22,782 nucleotides of DNA from Actinomycetota bacterium (GTDB lineage: Bacteria > Actinomycetota > Acidimicrobiia > Acidimicrobiales > JAHWLA01): contig JAHWLA010000013.1 of the NCBI GenBank assembly GCA_019347595.1, forward strand, positions 1 through 22,782, given 5' to 3'. Of the stretch, positions 7,612 to 15,189 are shown one piece after another (positions within the stretch are counted from its first letter, which is position 1; every line of letters begins with the position of its first letter). The notes beneath the pieces were generated by a model. That model was not told the DNA's origin. It saw only the letters and a program-made list of their open reading frames with translations, and searched no databases. A program made the translations under genes and the position numbers.

Positions 7612-8777
7612 GTGCGGCGCGCCGTCGCACGGCGCTGGCCTTGGTGCTGATGGCGACGGCCGTCGGCGTCGGCGGTGAGCTGGTGCGCGCCGACGCACCG
7701 GTCAAACAGGGCTGGTGGTCGAAGTGGCAGACCGACCCGGCCACCACGTCGAGCACGCCACCGACCGTGCCGCCGCCTCCCACAGGCGACGACGGCGGCT
7801 TGACCGTGGCCAACGGGCCGCAAGGCGTCGAGGCGGTGGCCGCCATGTACTTCGAGACCGAGGAAGGCGCGGACGCCACCATGTATCTCCGAGCGGCGCC
7901 GCGGCAAAAGGAAGGCGTGGCGCCGACGACGTCGACGTCGACCGACGTGACGCTGCCGTCGCCGAGCCCCACCCAGCCGCCCGACCAGGACACCATCGTG
8001 CTGCCGCCCGGCGCCAACGTGTGGGCGTGCAAGGCGCTCTCGGCGTGGGAGCGCGAGAGCAACGGGCCGTGGAGCCGCGTGCCGACCTGGGACACCGAGG
8101 GGTGCGCGCCCGGCACCGTGGTGGCAGCCGGCACCGCCATGTTCTGGCGCCTGTTCGCCGACATGCAGGACATCGACGGCAACTACGACATCGTGCTCGT
8201 CCCCACCGGGACACCGCCCGACCCGCCGCCGACCCCCGTGGACGCCACATCGACAGCCACACCGCCGAAGCCGCCGGAGTCGCCCGCCCAGAGCTCGTTC
8301 ATGGTGAACTTCGCGTCGCCCGACGCCGACACCCTCGCCGCCGACGAGTCGGGAGACCCGAACGAGGAGGAGGCCGAGCCCGAACCCGAGCCTGAGCCCG
8401 ACCCGGACGACAGCGACGGCGACGAGTTCATCGTGGCGGGCCCGCTCGACTTCCCGGACCCCGACTCCCGTTTCGGGACGAGGACGCCGGTGCGCCGGTC
8501 GCCGCCGACGTCGTTGGCGGCCAGCGACGGCCGGGGTCGAGGGCCGTTCGGGCTGCCGTTCGAGTTCCCCGACAACCGGCGCGAACGGCTCATGGCGGTG
8601 GCGTTGTTGCTGAGCATGGCCGTCGCCATGTGGTGGAAGGGCGGGTCACCGACACGCACGCCCCGGCTGATCGGCGCCGCCGCCGGGCGCTCGACGCCGA
8701 GCACCCCGCCGCCGCCGGCGTTGCGGGGCATCGGCCGCTTCGCCCGCGAGCGCTTCGGCCGTCCGCGCCGGCTGTGA
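7608..8777 (+). CDS. Unrecognised exported, C-terminally membrane-anchored protein encoded in the ABC importer operon
   Basis: The product is 389 aa from GTG 7608, which overlaps the ATPase stop as GTGA. I do not recognise the family. Visible features in order: a basic start with a hydrophobic signal segment (about 6-25); a Pro/Thr-rich stretch; a compact region with two cysteines (in VWACKALSAW and TEGCAPGT) that could form a disulfide; a second long Pro/Thr-rich stretch; an acidic EPEPEPEPDPDD run; then a single hydrophobic segment (RLMAVALLLSMAVAMWW) followed by a basic tail. This predicts an extracytoplasmic protein anchored by its C-terminus. There is no LPXTG motif. Tight coupling suggests a partner of the importer, for example an envelope scaffold or accessory binding protein, but that is inference from position. 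Confidence 0.75.
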   Translation: MSAARRRTALALVLMATAVGVGGELVRADAPVKQGWWSKWQTDPATTSSTPPTVPPPPTGDDGGLTVANGPQGVEAVAAMYFETEEGADATMYLRAAPRQKEGVAPTTSTSTDVTLPSPSPTQPPDQDTIVLPPGANVWACKALSAWERESNGPWSRVPTWDTEGCAPGTVVAAGTAMFWRLFADMQDIDGNYDIVLVPTGTPPDPPPTPVDATSTATPPKPPESPAQSSFMVNFASPDADTLAADESGDPNEEEAEPEPEPEPDPDDSDGDEFIVAGPLDFPDPDSRFGTRTPVRRSPPTSLAASDGRGRGPFGLPFEFPDNRRERLMAVALLLSMAVAMWWKGGSPTRTPRLIGAAAGRSTPSTPPPPALRGIGRFARERFGRPRRL

Positions 8778-8795
8778 TCGGGGTAGGACGTCGGC

Positions 8796-8936
8796 GTGCT
8801 GCTGATGCTGGGGATCCTGGGGCTGGTGTTCTTCGCCACGTTGGCTGTCATGAACACGATCGCGTGGGCGCTGCTGCTCGTGGTGGTCGTCCTCGTCGGC
8901 GGCGCCGTGCTGGGCGCCTCGACTGACATCGACTGA
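8796..8936 (+). CDS. Possible small membrane protein, 46 aa
   Basis: A GTG at 8796 opens 46 codons to TGA 8934-8936. GGGGTAGGA (8780-8788) lies 7 nt upstream as a plausible ribosome-binding site. The peptide is almost wholly hydrophobic: one segment MLGILGLVFFATLAVM, a short NTIAW turn, then LLLVVVVLVGGAVLGA, ending STDID. This predicts a two-pass hairpin in the membrane. It follows the exported-protein gene by 18 nt and precedes the M23 peptidase, on the same strand. I do not know its role. An in-frame ATG at 8805 is an alternative start. GC-rich DNA can produce hydrophobic frames by chance, so expression is unproven. Confidence 0.5.
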   Translation: MLLMLGILGLVFFATLAVMNTIAWALLLVVVVLVGGAVLGASTDID

Positions 8937-8952
8937 CGGGGCGCGCGCCCGG

Positions 8953-8958
8953 TACGCT
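8953..8958 (+). promoter_or_regulatory. Possible -10 element for the M23 peptidase gene
   Basis: TACGCT (TANNNT pattern) lies 9 nt before the ATG at 8968, after a GC-rich gap and with no Shine-Dalgarno sequence between them. This would give a very short or absent leader. No -35 is evident. Confidence 0.3.
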
Positions 8959-8967
8959 TCTCCTCCG

Positions 8968-9987
8968 ATGCGACGCGTTGTGGGTCTCACCGTCGCGTGC
9001 GCGCTCCTGTTGATCCCCCCGGCGCGAGCAGCCGAGGGGGATCGTTCCGGGGACGTCGCCGCCGCGCAGAAGCGAGCGAACGCCGCCGCGGCGCGCCTGG
9101 CCGCGGCGCAGAGCGAGCTGGCGAAGGTGGAGCGCGAGGTGGCCGACCTGGAGCGCCGCACGGCGCAGGCTCGTTCCGAGGTCGACGTGCTTGCCGCTCG
9201 GGTGCGCGACATGGCCGTGCGCCAGTACGTCAACAACGGCAGCGCCCGGTCCATCACCGCCGGTGACCTGAGCGCCCACGCCCGGGGCCAAGCCATGCTG
9301 CGGATCGTGACGCTGGGCAACACCGACGACCTGGAGGCCTACCGGGTCGCCCGCGACGACATGCAGGCCGGGCAGGCGGCGCTGCGCAAGCGGCTGGAGG
9401 AGCGCAAGTCGGCGGCGGCCTCGCTGCGGGCCGACAGCGCCAAGGCTGTCGCCGAGCTCGACAAGCTGGCCGCCGCCCAGCGGGCCTACGAGGCCAAGCA
9501 GGCGGCCGAGCGGAAGGCGGCCGAGGAGCGGTCCCGGCAGCAGTCGGCGTCCCGCCGCGCCACGCCCGTGCGCTCGACGCCGTCGATGGTGGCGTCGGGC
9601 TCGTGGGTGTGCCCGGTGCAGGGGCCGCGCTCGTTCAGCAACGACTGGGGCCAGCCCCGATCCGGCGGGCGCCGGCACCAGGGGACCGACATCCTCGCCC
9701 CCCGGGGCACGCCCGTGGTGGCCAACGTCAGCGGGACGGTGCGGGGCCACAACTCCAGTCTCGGCGGCATCTCGTACTACCTCCAGGGCGACGACGGCAA
9801 CGTCTACTTCGGCACCCACCTCGATTCGCTGGCGGGTGTCAGCGGTCGGGTTTCGGCAGGGACCGTCATCGGGCGGGTGGGGACGAGCGGGAATGCCAGC
9901 GGCGGTCCGCCCCACCTCCACTTCGAGATCCACCCCGGGGGCGGCGGCCCCGTGAACCCGTACCCCACCCTCGCCAAGTACTGCTGA
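8968..9987 (+). CDS. Secreted M23 (LytM-type) metallopeptidase with N-terminal coiled coil
   Basis: The product is 339 aa. A cleavable signal peptide (about 1-21, ending PARA) is followed by a long Ala/Arg/Glu-rich coiled coil (about 28-185) broken by a short central part, a linker, and a C-terminal LytM domain (about 210-339). The zinc ligands expected for M23 are present: His237 and Asp241 in HQGTD, and His318 of HLHFE, with His284 and His316 as catalytic candidates. An intact M23 domain cleaves peptidoglycan cross-bridges or stem peptides. The coiled-coil plus LytM layout resembles EnvC-like and NlpD-like proteins, which often regulate amidases, but here the ligands look complete. It probably acts in wall remodelling outside the membrane; the exact bond cut is unknown. 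Confidence 0.9.
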   Translation: MRRVVGLTVACALLLIPPARAAEGDRSGDVAAAQKRANAAAARLAAAQSELAKVEREVADLERRTAQARSEVDVLAARVRDMAVRQYVNNGSARSITAGDLSAHARGQAMLRIVTLGNTDDLEAYRVARDDMQAGQAALRKRLEERKSAAASLRADSAKAVAELDKLAAAQRAYEAKQAAERKAAEERSRQQSASRRATPVRSTPSMVASGSWVCPVQGPRSFSNDWGQPRSGGRRHQGTDILAPRGTPVVANVSGTVRGHNSSLGGISYYLQGDDGNVYFGTHLDSLAGVSGRVSAGTVIGRVGTSGNASGGPPHLHFEIHPGGGGPVNPYPTLAKYC

Positions 9988-10002
9988 AAAGCGCTTGCCG
10001 CC

Positions 10003-10008
10003 TAGGGT
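10003..10008 (+). promoter_or_regulatory. Possible leaderless -10 element for npdG-mshC
   Basis: TAGGGT (TANNNT) ends 6 nt before the GTG at 10015, the spacing at which transcription would begin at or beside the start codon. No ribosome-binding site lies between. The same layout occurs before vapB and egtA. No -35 is clear. Confidence 0.4.
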
Positions 10009-10014
10009 GACGAC

Positions 10015-10674
10015 GTGCAGATAGGGATCCTGGGAGGCACGGGGCCCGCGGGGACCGCTTTGGCGGCTCGGCTGGCGTCCGTGGGCATCGACGTCACCAT
10101 CGGCTCGCGCTCGAAGGAACGGGCGCAGGAGACGTGCACGGCGGTGTGCGAGAAGTTCCCCGAGCGGTCGTTGCCGCTCCACGCCGGCGACAACGACATG
10201 GCCGCCGGGTGCGAGGTCGTCGTGGTGGCCACCCCGTGGGACGCCGCCGCCGCCACCGCGAAGTCGGTGCGGGGCTTCCTCGACGGCAAGGTCGTCATCT
10301 CCATGGCCAACGCCTTGGTGAAGGTCGGCGACGAGTTCCAGCCGCTCGTCCCGCCTCGCGGGTCGGTGGCCGCCCACCTCCAGGCCTCGGTGCCCGAGGC
10401 CCGGGTGGCCGCCGCCTTCCACCACCTGCCCGCCCACGCGCTCATGAAGCTCGACGTGCCGGTGGAGAGCGATGTCCTCATCTGCTCGGACCACGCCTCG
10501 GCCACGCAGTTAACGGCCGAGATCGTCGACCTGATCCCCGACCTCCGTCCCCTCGACTCCGGCTCGCTGTCGAACGCGGCGTCCATCGAGGCGTTCACCG
10601 CCGTCCTCCTCCAGCTCAACGTCCGCTACAAGGCACGAGCGGCCATCCGCATGACGGGCGTCAACCTGTCGTGA
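10015..10674 (+). CDS. npdG: NADPH-dependent F420 reductase (F420H2:NADP+ oxidoreductase)
   Basis: The product is 219 aa, the normal size for this family, which moves hydride between coenzyme F420 and NADP(H) in the cytosol; in actinomycetes it is thought to supply reduced F420. The N-terminus MQIGILGGTGPAG is the family's Rossmann loop (Gly7, Gly8, Gly10, Gly13). Ser31-Arg32 follow the second strand, at the place where the NADP 2'-phosphate is bound. The motif VVVVATPWDAA and the C-terminal LNVRYKARAAIRMTGV fit the family. GTG 10015 is chosen because the Rossmann strand begins at once and a -10-like hexamer sits just upstream. The stop lies 2 nt before the mshC ATG (or overlaps an alternative GTG as GTGA), so the two are probably cotranscribed. 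Confidence 0.9.
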   Translation: MQIGILGGTGPAGTALAARLASVGIDVTIGSRSKERAQETCTAVCEKFPERSLPLHAGDNDMAAGCEVVVVATPWDAAAATAKSVRGFLDGKVVISMANALVKVGDEFQPLVPPRGSVAAHLQASVPEARVAAAFHHLPAHALMKLDVPVESDVLICSDHASATQLTAEIVDLIPDLRPLDSGSLSNAASIEAFTAVLLQLNVRYKARAAIRMTGVNLS

Positions 10675-10676
10675 GC

Positions 10677-11789
10677 ATGCGGCTGTACGACACGGCGCGC
10701 CGTGAGGTGGTGCCGTTCGAGCCGGGGCCGGTCGTGACCATGTACACCTGCGGCATCACGCCGTACGACTCGGCCCACCTCGGCCATGCCGCCACCTACG
10801 TGGCCTACGACGTGTTGCAGCGCCGGTTGCGCGACCTGGACCACGAGACGCGTTGCGTGCGCAACGTCACCGACGTCGACGACGACATCCTGCGCAAGGC
10901 GCGCGAGCTCGGCGTGCACTACCTCGACCTGGCCGCCGAGGAGATGGCCCGGTTCCGCGAGAACATGCAGGCCCTCGGTCTGCTGCCCGCCTACAGCGAG
11001 CCTCGGGCGACCTCCGCCATCTCCGACATCCTCGGTTTCATCGACCGGGTGCTGGCCCGCGGCCATGCCTACCGGGCCGGCGGGGCGGTGTACTTCGACG
11101 TGTCGTCGTTCCCCGCCTTCGGGCAGCTCAGCCACCTCGAGCGCGACGAGATGCTGCGCCTGGCCGCCATCCACGGCGGCAACCCCGACGATCCCCACAA
11201 GCACGACCCCCTCGACTTCGTGCTGTGGCAGCCGTCGGCGACCGACGAGCCCGCGTGGGAGTCGCTCTGGGGCCCGGGGCGCCCGGGCTGGCACATCGAG
11301 TGCTCGGCGCTGGCGATGCGCGAGCTGGGCACCACCATCGACCTCCACGGGGGCGGCAGCGACCTCGTCTTCCCGCACCACGAGTGCGAGACGGCGCAGT
11401 CGGAGGCGGCCACCGGCGAGGTGTTCGTGCGCCACTGGATGCACGTCGGCATGGTCTGCATGGACGGCGAGAAGATGTCGAAGTCGCTCGGGAACCTCGT
11501 GTTCGTGAGCGACCTGCTGAAGGAGTGGGACCCGGCCGCGGTGCGGTTGGCCATCCTCGCTCATCACTACCGGTCGAGCTGGTCGTGGGACGACACGCTG
11601 ATGCCGACCGCGGCGGCCCGGCTCGAACGGTGGCGGGCGGCGGGCTCGGGCCGGGGGGCGTTGGAGGAGGTGCGGGCCGCGCTGGACGACGACCTGCGCA
11701 CCGCCGACGCCCTGGCGGCCATCGACGCCGCCGCCGGGCGCGGCGAGGGCGTGTCCCGGGCCGCCGCCCTCCTCGGCGTCGACCTGTAA
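10677..11789 (+). CDS. mshC: Cysteine:GlcN-Ins ligase MshC (mycothiol biosynthesis)
   Basis: The product is 370 aa and homologous to cysteinyl-tRNA synthetase. MshC ligates cysteine to glucosaminyl-inositol using ATP in mycothiol synthesis. The HIGH-type motif is HLGH (34-37) in TMYTCGITPYDSAHLGHAAT; KMSKS is at 266-270; zinc ligand candidates are Cys25, Cys209 and His234 (HHEC). I favour MshC over CysRS because CGITPYDSAHLGHAATY and the C-terminal ALLGVDL match remembered mycobacterial MshC, and the tRNA-anticodon end of CysRS is missing. It is about 40 residues shorter than the mycobacterial enzyme, mostly from lacking the N-terminal extension before RLYD. GTG 10671 is an alternative start that adds two residues and overlaps the npdG stop. 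It converges on fetB with a 7-nt gap. Confidence 0.88.
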   Translation: MRLYDTARREVVPFEPGPVVTMYTCGITPYDSAHLGHAATYVAYDVLQRRLRDLDHETRCVRNVTDVDDDILRKARELGVHYLDLAAEEMARFRENMQALGLLPAYSEPRATSAISDILGFIDRVLARGHAYRAGGAVYFDVSSFPAFGQLSHLERDEMLRLAAIHGGNPDDPHKHDPLDFVLWQPSATDEPAWESLWGPGRPGWHIECSALAMRELGTTIDLHGGGSDLVFPHHECETAQSEAATGEVFVRHWMHVGMVCMDGEKMSKSLGNLVFVSDLLKEWDPAAVRLAILAHHYRSSWSWDDTLMPTAAARLERWRAAGSGRGALEEVRAALDDDLRTADALAAIDAAAGRGEGVSRAAALLGVDL

Positions 11790-11796
11790 CCGGCTG

Positions 11797-12573
11797 CTAG
11801 CGGCGGAGGGGGCGGATGAGCTGGTGCTCGGCGGTGAACAAGCGGCGCACCGTCAGCTCGCCCGCCACCAGGGCGGCGAAGGCGTTGCCGCCCAGCAGCA
11901 GGTACATCACCACCAGTTGCAGCCGGATGGCGTCGAGCGGGGGAGCGCCCGCCAGGATCATCCCGGTCATGGCGCCCGGAAAGGCCACCAGCCCCACCAC
12001 CTTGGTGTTCTCCACGATCGGCAGCATCCCGGCCCGCAGCGACTCGCGCATCGCAGGCAGGGCCGCCTCCCGTGCCGTGCAGGCGAGCGACAGCCGGGCC
12101 TCCACCTCGCGCCGGCTGGTCGCCAACCGGTCGTGCATGCCGGTCATCACCAAGGAGGCAGCCACCATGGCGTTGGACAGCACCATCGACCCCAGCGGGA
12201 TGACGGCCCGCGCTTCGGCAGGGACGATGCCGAGGGCGAGCACGACGCCCAACGTCGCCGCGGCCGCCACGGCGATGGCGACAGCCGCCACACCGCGGGC
12301 GCCCGGCACCGACTTGGCCCGTCGCCCGGTCGTCCACGCCGCCGTGCCGACCATGACGGCGAGAGCGGCGAAGGTCAGGCCGCCGTGGCCGTCGAACACG
12401 AACTCCAGCACGTATCCCACCGCCAGCAACTGGGCGAAGGAGCGGACGAGGGCGACCGTCATGTCGCCCTCCAATCCGACGCCGCGCACGCGCGAGATCA
12501 CGACGGCGACAGCGACCAGCACCATCGAGAGTGCCACCTCGGCAAAGCCGACGGCGCCGGAGAGCCCGGTCAT
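11797..12573 (-). CDS. fetB: FetB-type ABC exporter permease (putative iron export)
   Basis: The product is 258 aa with about seven hydrophobic membrane segments, the usual size and layout for the FetB/YbbM family. The segment VVGLVAFPGAMTGMILAGAPPLDAIRLQ carries the conserved Pro-Gly-Met-rich loop of the family, and VENTKVV just before it is also characteristic. In Escherichia coli, FetAB exports iron and raises resistance to hydrogen peroxide. The ATG overlaps the stop of the upstream ATPase gene (ATGA), so the pair is coupled. Specificity for iron here is taken from the family and is not visible in the sequence. Confidence 0.87.
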   Translation of the reverse strand: MTGLSGAVGFAEVALSMVLVAVAVVISRVRGVGLEGDMTVALVRSFAQLLAVGYVLEFVFDGHGGLTFAALAVMVGTAAWTTGRRAKSVPGARGVAAVAIAVAAAATLGVVLALGIVPAEARAVIPLGSMVLSNAMVAASLVMTGMHDRLATSRREVEARLSLACTAREAALPAMRESLRAGMLPIVENTKVVGLVAFPGAMTGMILAGAPPLDAIRLQLVVMYLLLGGNAFAALVAGELTVRRLFTAEHQLIRPLRR

Positions 12574-13193
12574 CCGAGCTCGATGACGTGATCGGCGAGT
12601 TGCTCGGCATGGCGGGGGTCGTGGCTCACCAGCACCACCGTCATGCCGTCGTCGGCCAGTTCGCCCAGCAGGCACTCGATGCGCGCCTTGGCCCGCACGT
12701 CGAGCGCCGAGGTGGGCTCGTCGAGCACCAGCACTTCGGGCTCGCGTGCGATGGCGCGCGCGAGCGTGACGCGCTGCGTCTCGCCCAGCGAGAGGCGGTC
12801 GGCCTCCCGTTCCGCCATGTCGGCGTCGAGCCCCACCCGGGCGAGCAGTGCGGTGACGTGGGCGTCGCCGAGGTTGCGGGCGATGGTCCCGGGAAAGCCG
12901 ACCGGTGTCTGGCTCACGACCTGCACGCGGCGGCGCAGCTCGAGAACGTCGTAGTCGCGGACGTCGCGCCCGTCGAGAAGGACGACGCCTGCGTCGGGGT
13001 CGTCGAGCCGGTTGAGCAGGCGCAGCAGCGTCGTCTTGCCCGTGCCCGACTCGCCGACGATGGCAGTGAGACCTACCGCTGGGATGCGGGCGCTGAAGCC
13101 GTCGAGGATCGGCCCGTCGTCGCCGTCGACCCGTATGTCGCGAAGTTCGAAGCGGTCACCCACCACCGGCATCATCGCATCGAAGCGCCCCAT
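12570..13193 (-). CDS. fetA: FetA-type ABC exporter ATPase
   Basis: The product is 207 aa, one ABC ATPase domain. Walker A is GESGTGKTT (47-55, Lys53), Walker B is VLVLDEPTSALD, and the H-loop is VLVSHDPRHAEQ. The signature reads LSLGETQRV rather than LSGGQ, a form I associate with FetA/YbbL-like proteins. It should drive the FetB permease encoded next, with which it shares an ATGA overlap. The start is uncertain: ATG 13193, 13175 and 13172 are in frame, none with a strong ribosome-binding site; I give the longest one that stays clear of thrS. Divergent transcription from thrS leaves only 43 bp between the two starts. Confidence 0.85.
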   Translation of the reverse strand: MGRFDAMMPVVGDRFELRDIRVDGDDGPILDGFSARIPAVGLTAIVGESGTGKTTLLRLLNRLDDPDAGVVLLDGRDVRDYDVLELRRRVQVVSQTPVGFPGTIARNLGDAHVTALLARVGLDADMAEREADRLSLGETQRVTLARAIAREPEVLVLDEPTSALDVRAKARIECLLGELADDGMTVVLVSHDPRHAEQLADHVIELG

Positions 13194-13223
13194 ACCGGGG
13201 CGAAGGTTGCGGCTGCCCACCAC

Positions 13224-13229
13224 TATCCT
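13224..13229 (+). promoter_or_regulatory. Possible leaderless -10 element for thrS
   Basis: TATCCT (TANNNT) ends 7 nt before the thrS ATG at 13237, with no Shine-Dalgarno sequence between them. It lies in the 43-bp divergent gap with fetA, so the two promoters must be very close or overlap. There is no room for, and no sign of, a T-box or other long leader. Confidence 0.4.
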
Positions 13230-13236
13230 CGCCCCG

Positions 13237-15189
13237 ATGGCCGACAGCATCACGATCACGCTTCCCGACGGCACGCCTCGTGAGCTGTCGGAAGGCGCCA
13301 ACGCGGGCGACCTGGCCGCCTCCATCGGGCGTGGGTTGGCGAAGGCTGCGGTGGCGGCGACCGTGGACGGCAAGCAGGTCGACCTCACCACGCCGCTGCC
13401 CGACGGCGCCACGGTGGCCATCGTCACGTCGAACACTCCTGAGGGCCGCCACGTCCTGCGTCACTCCACGGCCCACGTGCTGGCCCAGGCGGTGCTGCAA
13501 CTGTGGCCGGGGGCCAAGTTCGCCATCGGCCCGCCCATCGAGGACGGCTTCTACTACGACTTCGAGCTCCCCGGCGGCGCCGCGTTCAGCGACGACGACC
13601 TGGCGCGCATCGAGGAGCGCATGCGGGAGATCGTCAAGGAGGGCCAGCCCTTCGTCCGCGAGGAGCACAGCCGCGACGAGGGGTTGGCGCTGTTCGCCGA
13701 CCAGCCCTACAAGCGGGAGATCATCGAGGGCGTCGACGAGACCGAGGGCGCCGAGGGCGGCGTGGTCAGCGCCTACCGCAACACGCCTGAGTTCGTCGAC
13801 CTGTGCCGCGGGCCGCACGTCCCGTCCACCGACCGGCTGGGCGCCTTCAAGCTCATGCGGGTGGCGGGCGCCTACTGGCGGGGCGACGAGAAGCGGCCGC
13901 AGCTCCAGCGCATCTACGGCACGGCGTGGGAGTCGAGGCAGGCGCTGGAGGAACACCTGCACCGGCTGGAGGAGGCCGAGCGGCGCGACCATCGCAAGCT
14001 CGGCGTCGAGCTCGACCTGTTCTCCTTCCCCGACGAGATCGGCTCGGGGCTGGCGGTGTTCCACCCGAAGGGCGGCCTGGTGCGCCGGCTGATGGAGGAC
14101 TACTCGCGCCGTCGGCACGAGGAGGGCGGCTACGAGTTCGTGAACTCGCCGCATATCAGCAAGGAGAGCCTGTTCCAGATCTCCGGGCACCTCGACTGGT
14201 TCGCCGAGGGCATGTACCCGCCCATCGAGATCGACGAGGGCAATCGGTACTACCTCAAGCCGATGAACTGCCCGTTCCACATCCTGATCTTCCGCAGCCG
14301 CCAGCGGTCGTACCGCGAGCTGCCGTTGCGGCTGTTCGAGTTCGGGACGGTGTACCGCTACGAAAAGTCGGGCGTGGTCCACGGGCTCACCCGGGTGCGG
14401 GGCATGACCCAGGACGACGCCCACATCTTCTGCACCAAGGAGCAGATGGCCGAGGAGCTGCATTCGCTGCTCACCTTCGTGCTCGACCTGCTGCGCGACT
14501 ACGGCCTCGACGACTTCTACCTGGAACTGTCGACCAAGCCCGAGGGCAAGGCGGTGGGCGGCGGCGAGGAGTGGGACGAGGCGACCGAAGCCCTGCGGGA
14601 GGCGGCCGGGAAGATGGACTTGGAGCTGGTCATGGACCCCGGGGGAGGGGCGTTCTACGGGCCGAAGATCAGCGTCCAGGCCAAGGACGCCATCGGCCGG
14701 ACGTGGCAGCTCTCTACCATTCAGGTCGACTTCCAGCTCCCGGAGCGTTTCGAGCTGGAGTACACCGGCGCCGACAACCAGCGCCACCGGCCGATCATGA
14801 TCCACCGCGCCCTGTTCGGCACCGTGGAACGCTTCTTCGGCATCCTCGTCGAGCACTATGCGGGCGCCTTTCCTCTGTGGCTGGCGCCCGTGCAGGTGCG
14901 GGTGCTGCCGGTGCGCGACGACCACGACGGCTACGCCGCCTCGGTGGCCGACCGGCTGCGGGCCGCCGGCTTCCGGGTGGAGGCATTGGACGCGAGCGAG
15001 CCGCTGGGCGCCCGCATCCGGCGGGGGAAGCTGGAGAAGATCCCGTACGTCCTGGTGGTCGGCGACGACGACGTGGCGGGCGGCACGGTCGGCGTGAACG
15101 ACCGGGCGGGCAACGTCGAGCGCGGCGTGCCCGTCGACGACTTCCTGGCTCGCCTGGCGCGCGAGCTGGTCGTGCGCGCCGGCGTATGA
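13237..15189 (+). CDS. thrS: Threonine--tRNA ligase
   Basis: The product is 650 aa, a full-length ThrRS that charges tRNA-Thr. Domains in order: an N-terminal TGS domain (about 2-62); the editing domain with His76-x3-His80 in HSTAH; the class II catalytic core, including zinc ligand Cys345 in MNCPFHI, motif 2 around RYEKSGVVHGLTRVRGMTQDD, and motif 3 near RPIMIHRALFGTVERF; and the C-terminal anticodon-binding domain (about 545-650). All key parts are intact. The start ATG begins the TGS strand directly (MADSITITLPDG). The stop overlaps the next start (ATGA). In Mycobacterium tuberculosis thrS is likewise followed by a HIT-family gene, so the order is conserved. Confidence 0.97.
   Translation: MADSITITLPDGTPRELSEGANAGDLAASIGRGLAKAAVAATVDGKQVDLTTPLPDGATVAIVTSNTPEGRHVLRHSTAHVLAQAVLQLWPGAKFAIGPPIEDGFYYDFELPGGAAFSDDDLARIEERMREIVKEGQPFVREEHSRDEGLALFADQPYKREIIEGVDETEGAEGGVVSAYRNTPEFVDLCRGPHVPSTDRLGAFKLMRVAGAYWRGDEKRPQLQRIYGTAWESRQALEEHLHRLEEAERRDHRKLGVELDLFSFPDEIGSGLAVFHPKGGLVRRLMEDYSRRRHEEGGYEFVNSPHISKESLFQISGHLDWFAEGMYPPIEIDEGNRYYLKPMNCPFHILIFRSRQRSYRELPLRLFEFGTVYRYEKSGVVHGLTRVRGMTQDDAHIFCTKEQMAEELHSLLTFVLDLLRDYGLDDFYLELSTKPEGKAVGGGEEWDEATEALREAAGKMDLELVMDPGGGAFYGPKISVQAKDAIGRTWQLSTIQVDFQLPERFELEYTGADNQRHRPIMIHRALFGTVERFFGILVEHYAGAFPLWLAPVQVRVLPVRDDHDGYAASVADRLRAAGFRVEALDASEPLGARIRRGKLEKIPYVLVVGDDDVAGGTVGVNDRAGNVERGVPVDDFLARLARELVVRAGV

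Noticed and set aside
10677..11789. Cysteinyl-tRNA synthetase (cysS)
   Set aside because: The length of 370 aa is too short, the C-terminal tRNA-binding part is missing, and the N- and C-terminal motifs match MshC.
13012..13236. 75-codon N-terminal extension of ThrRS in the same frame
   Set aside because: The TGS domain begins right after ATG 13237, and the upstream frame is antisense to fetA with no ThrRS-like sequence.
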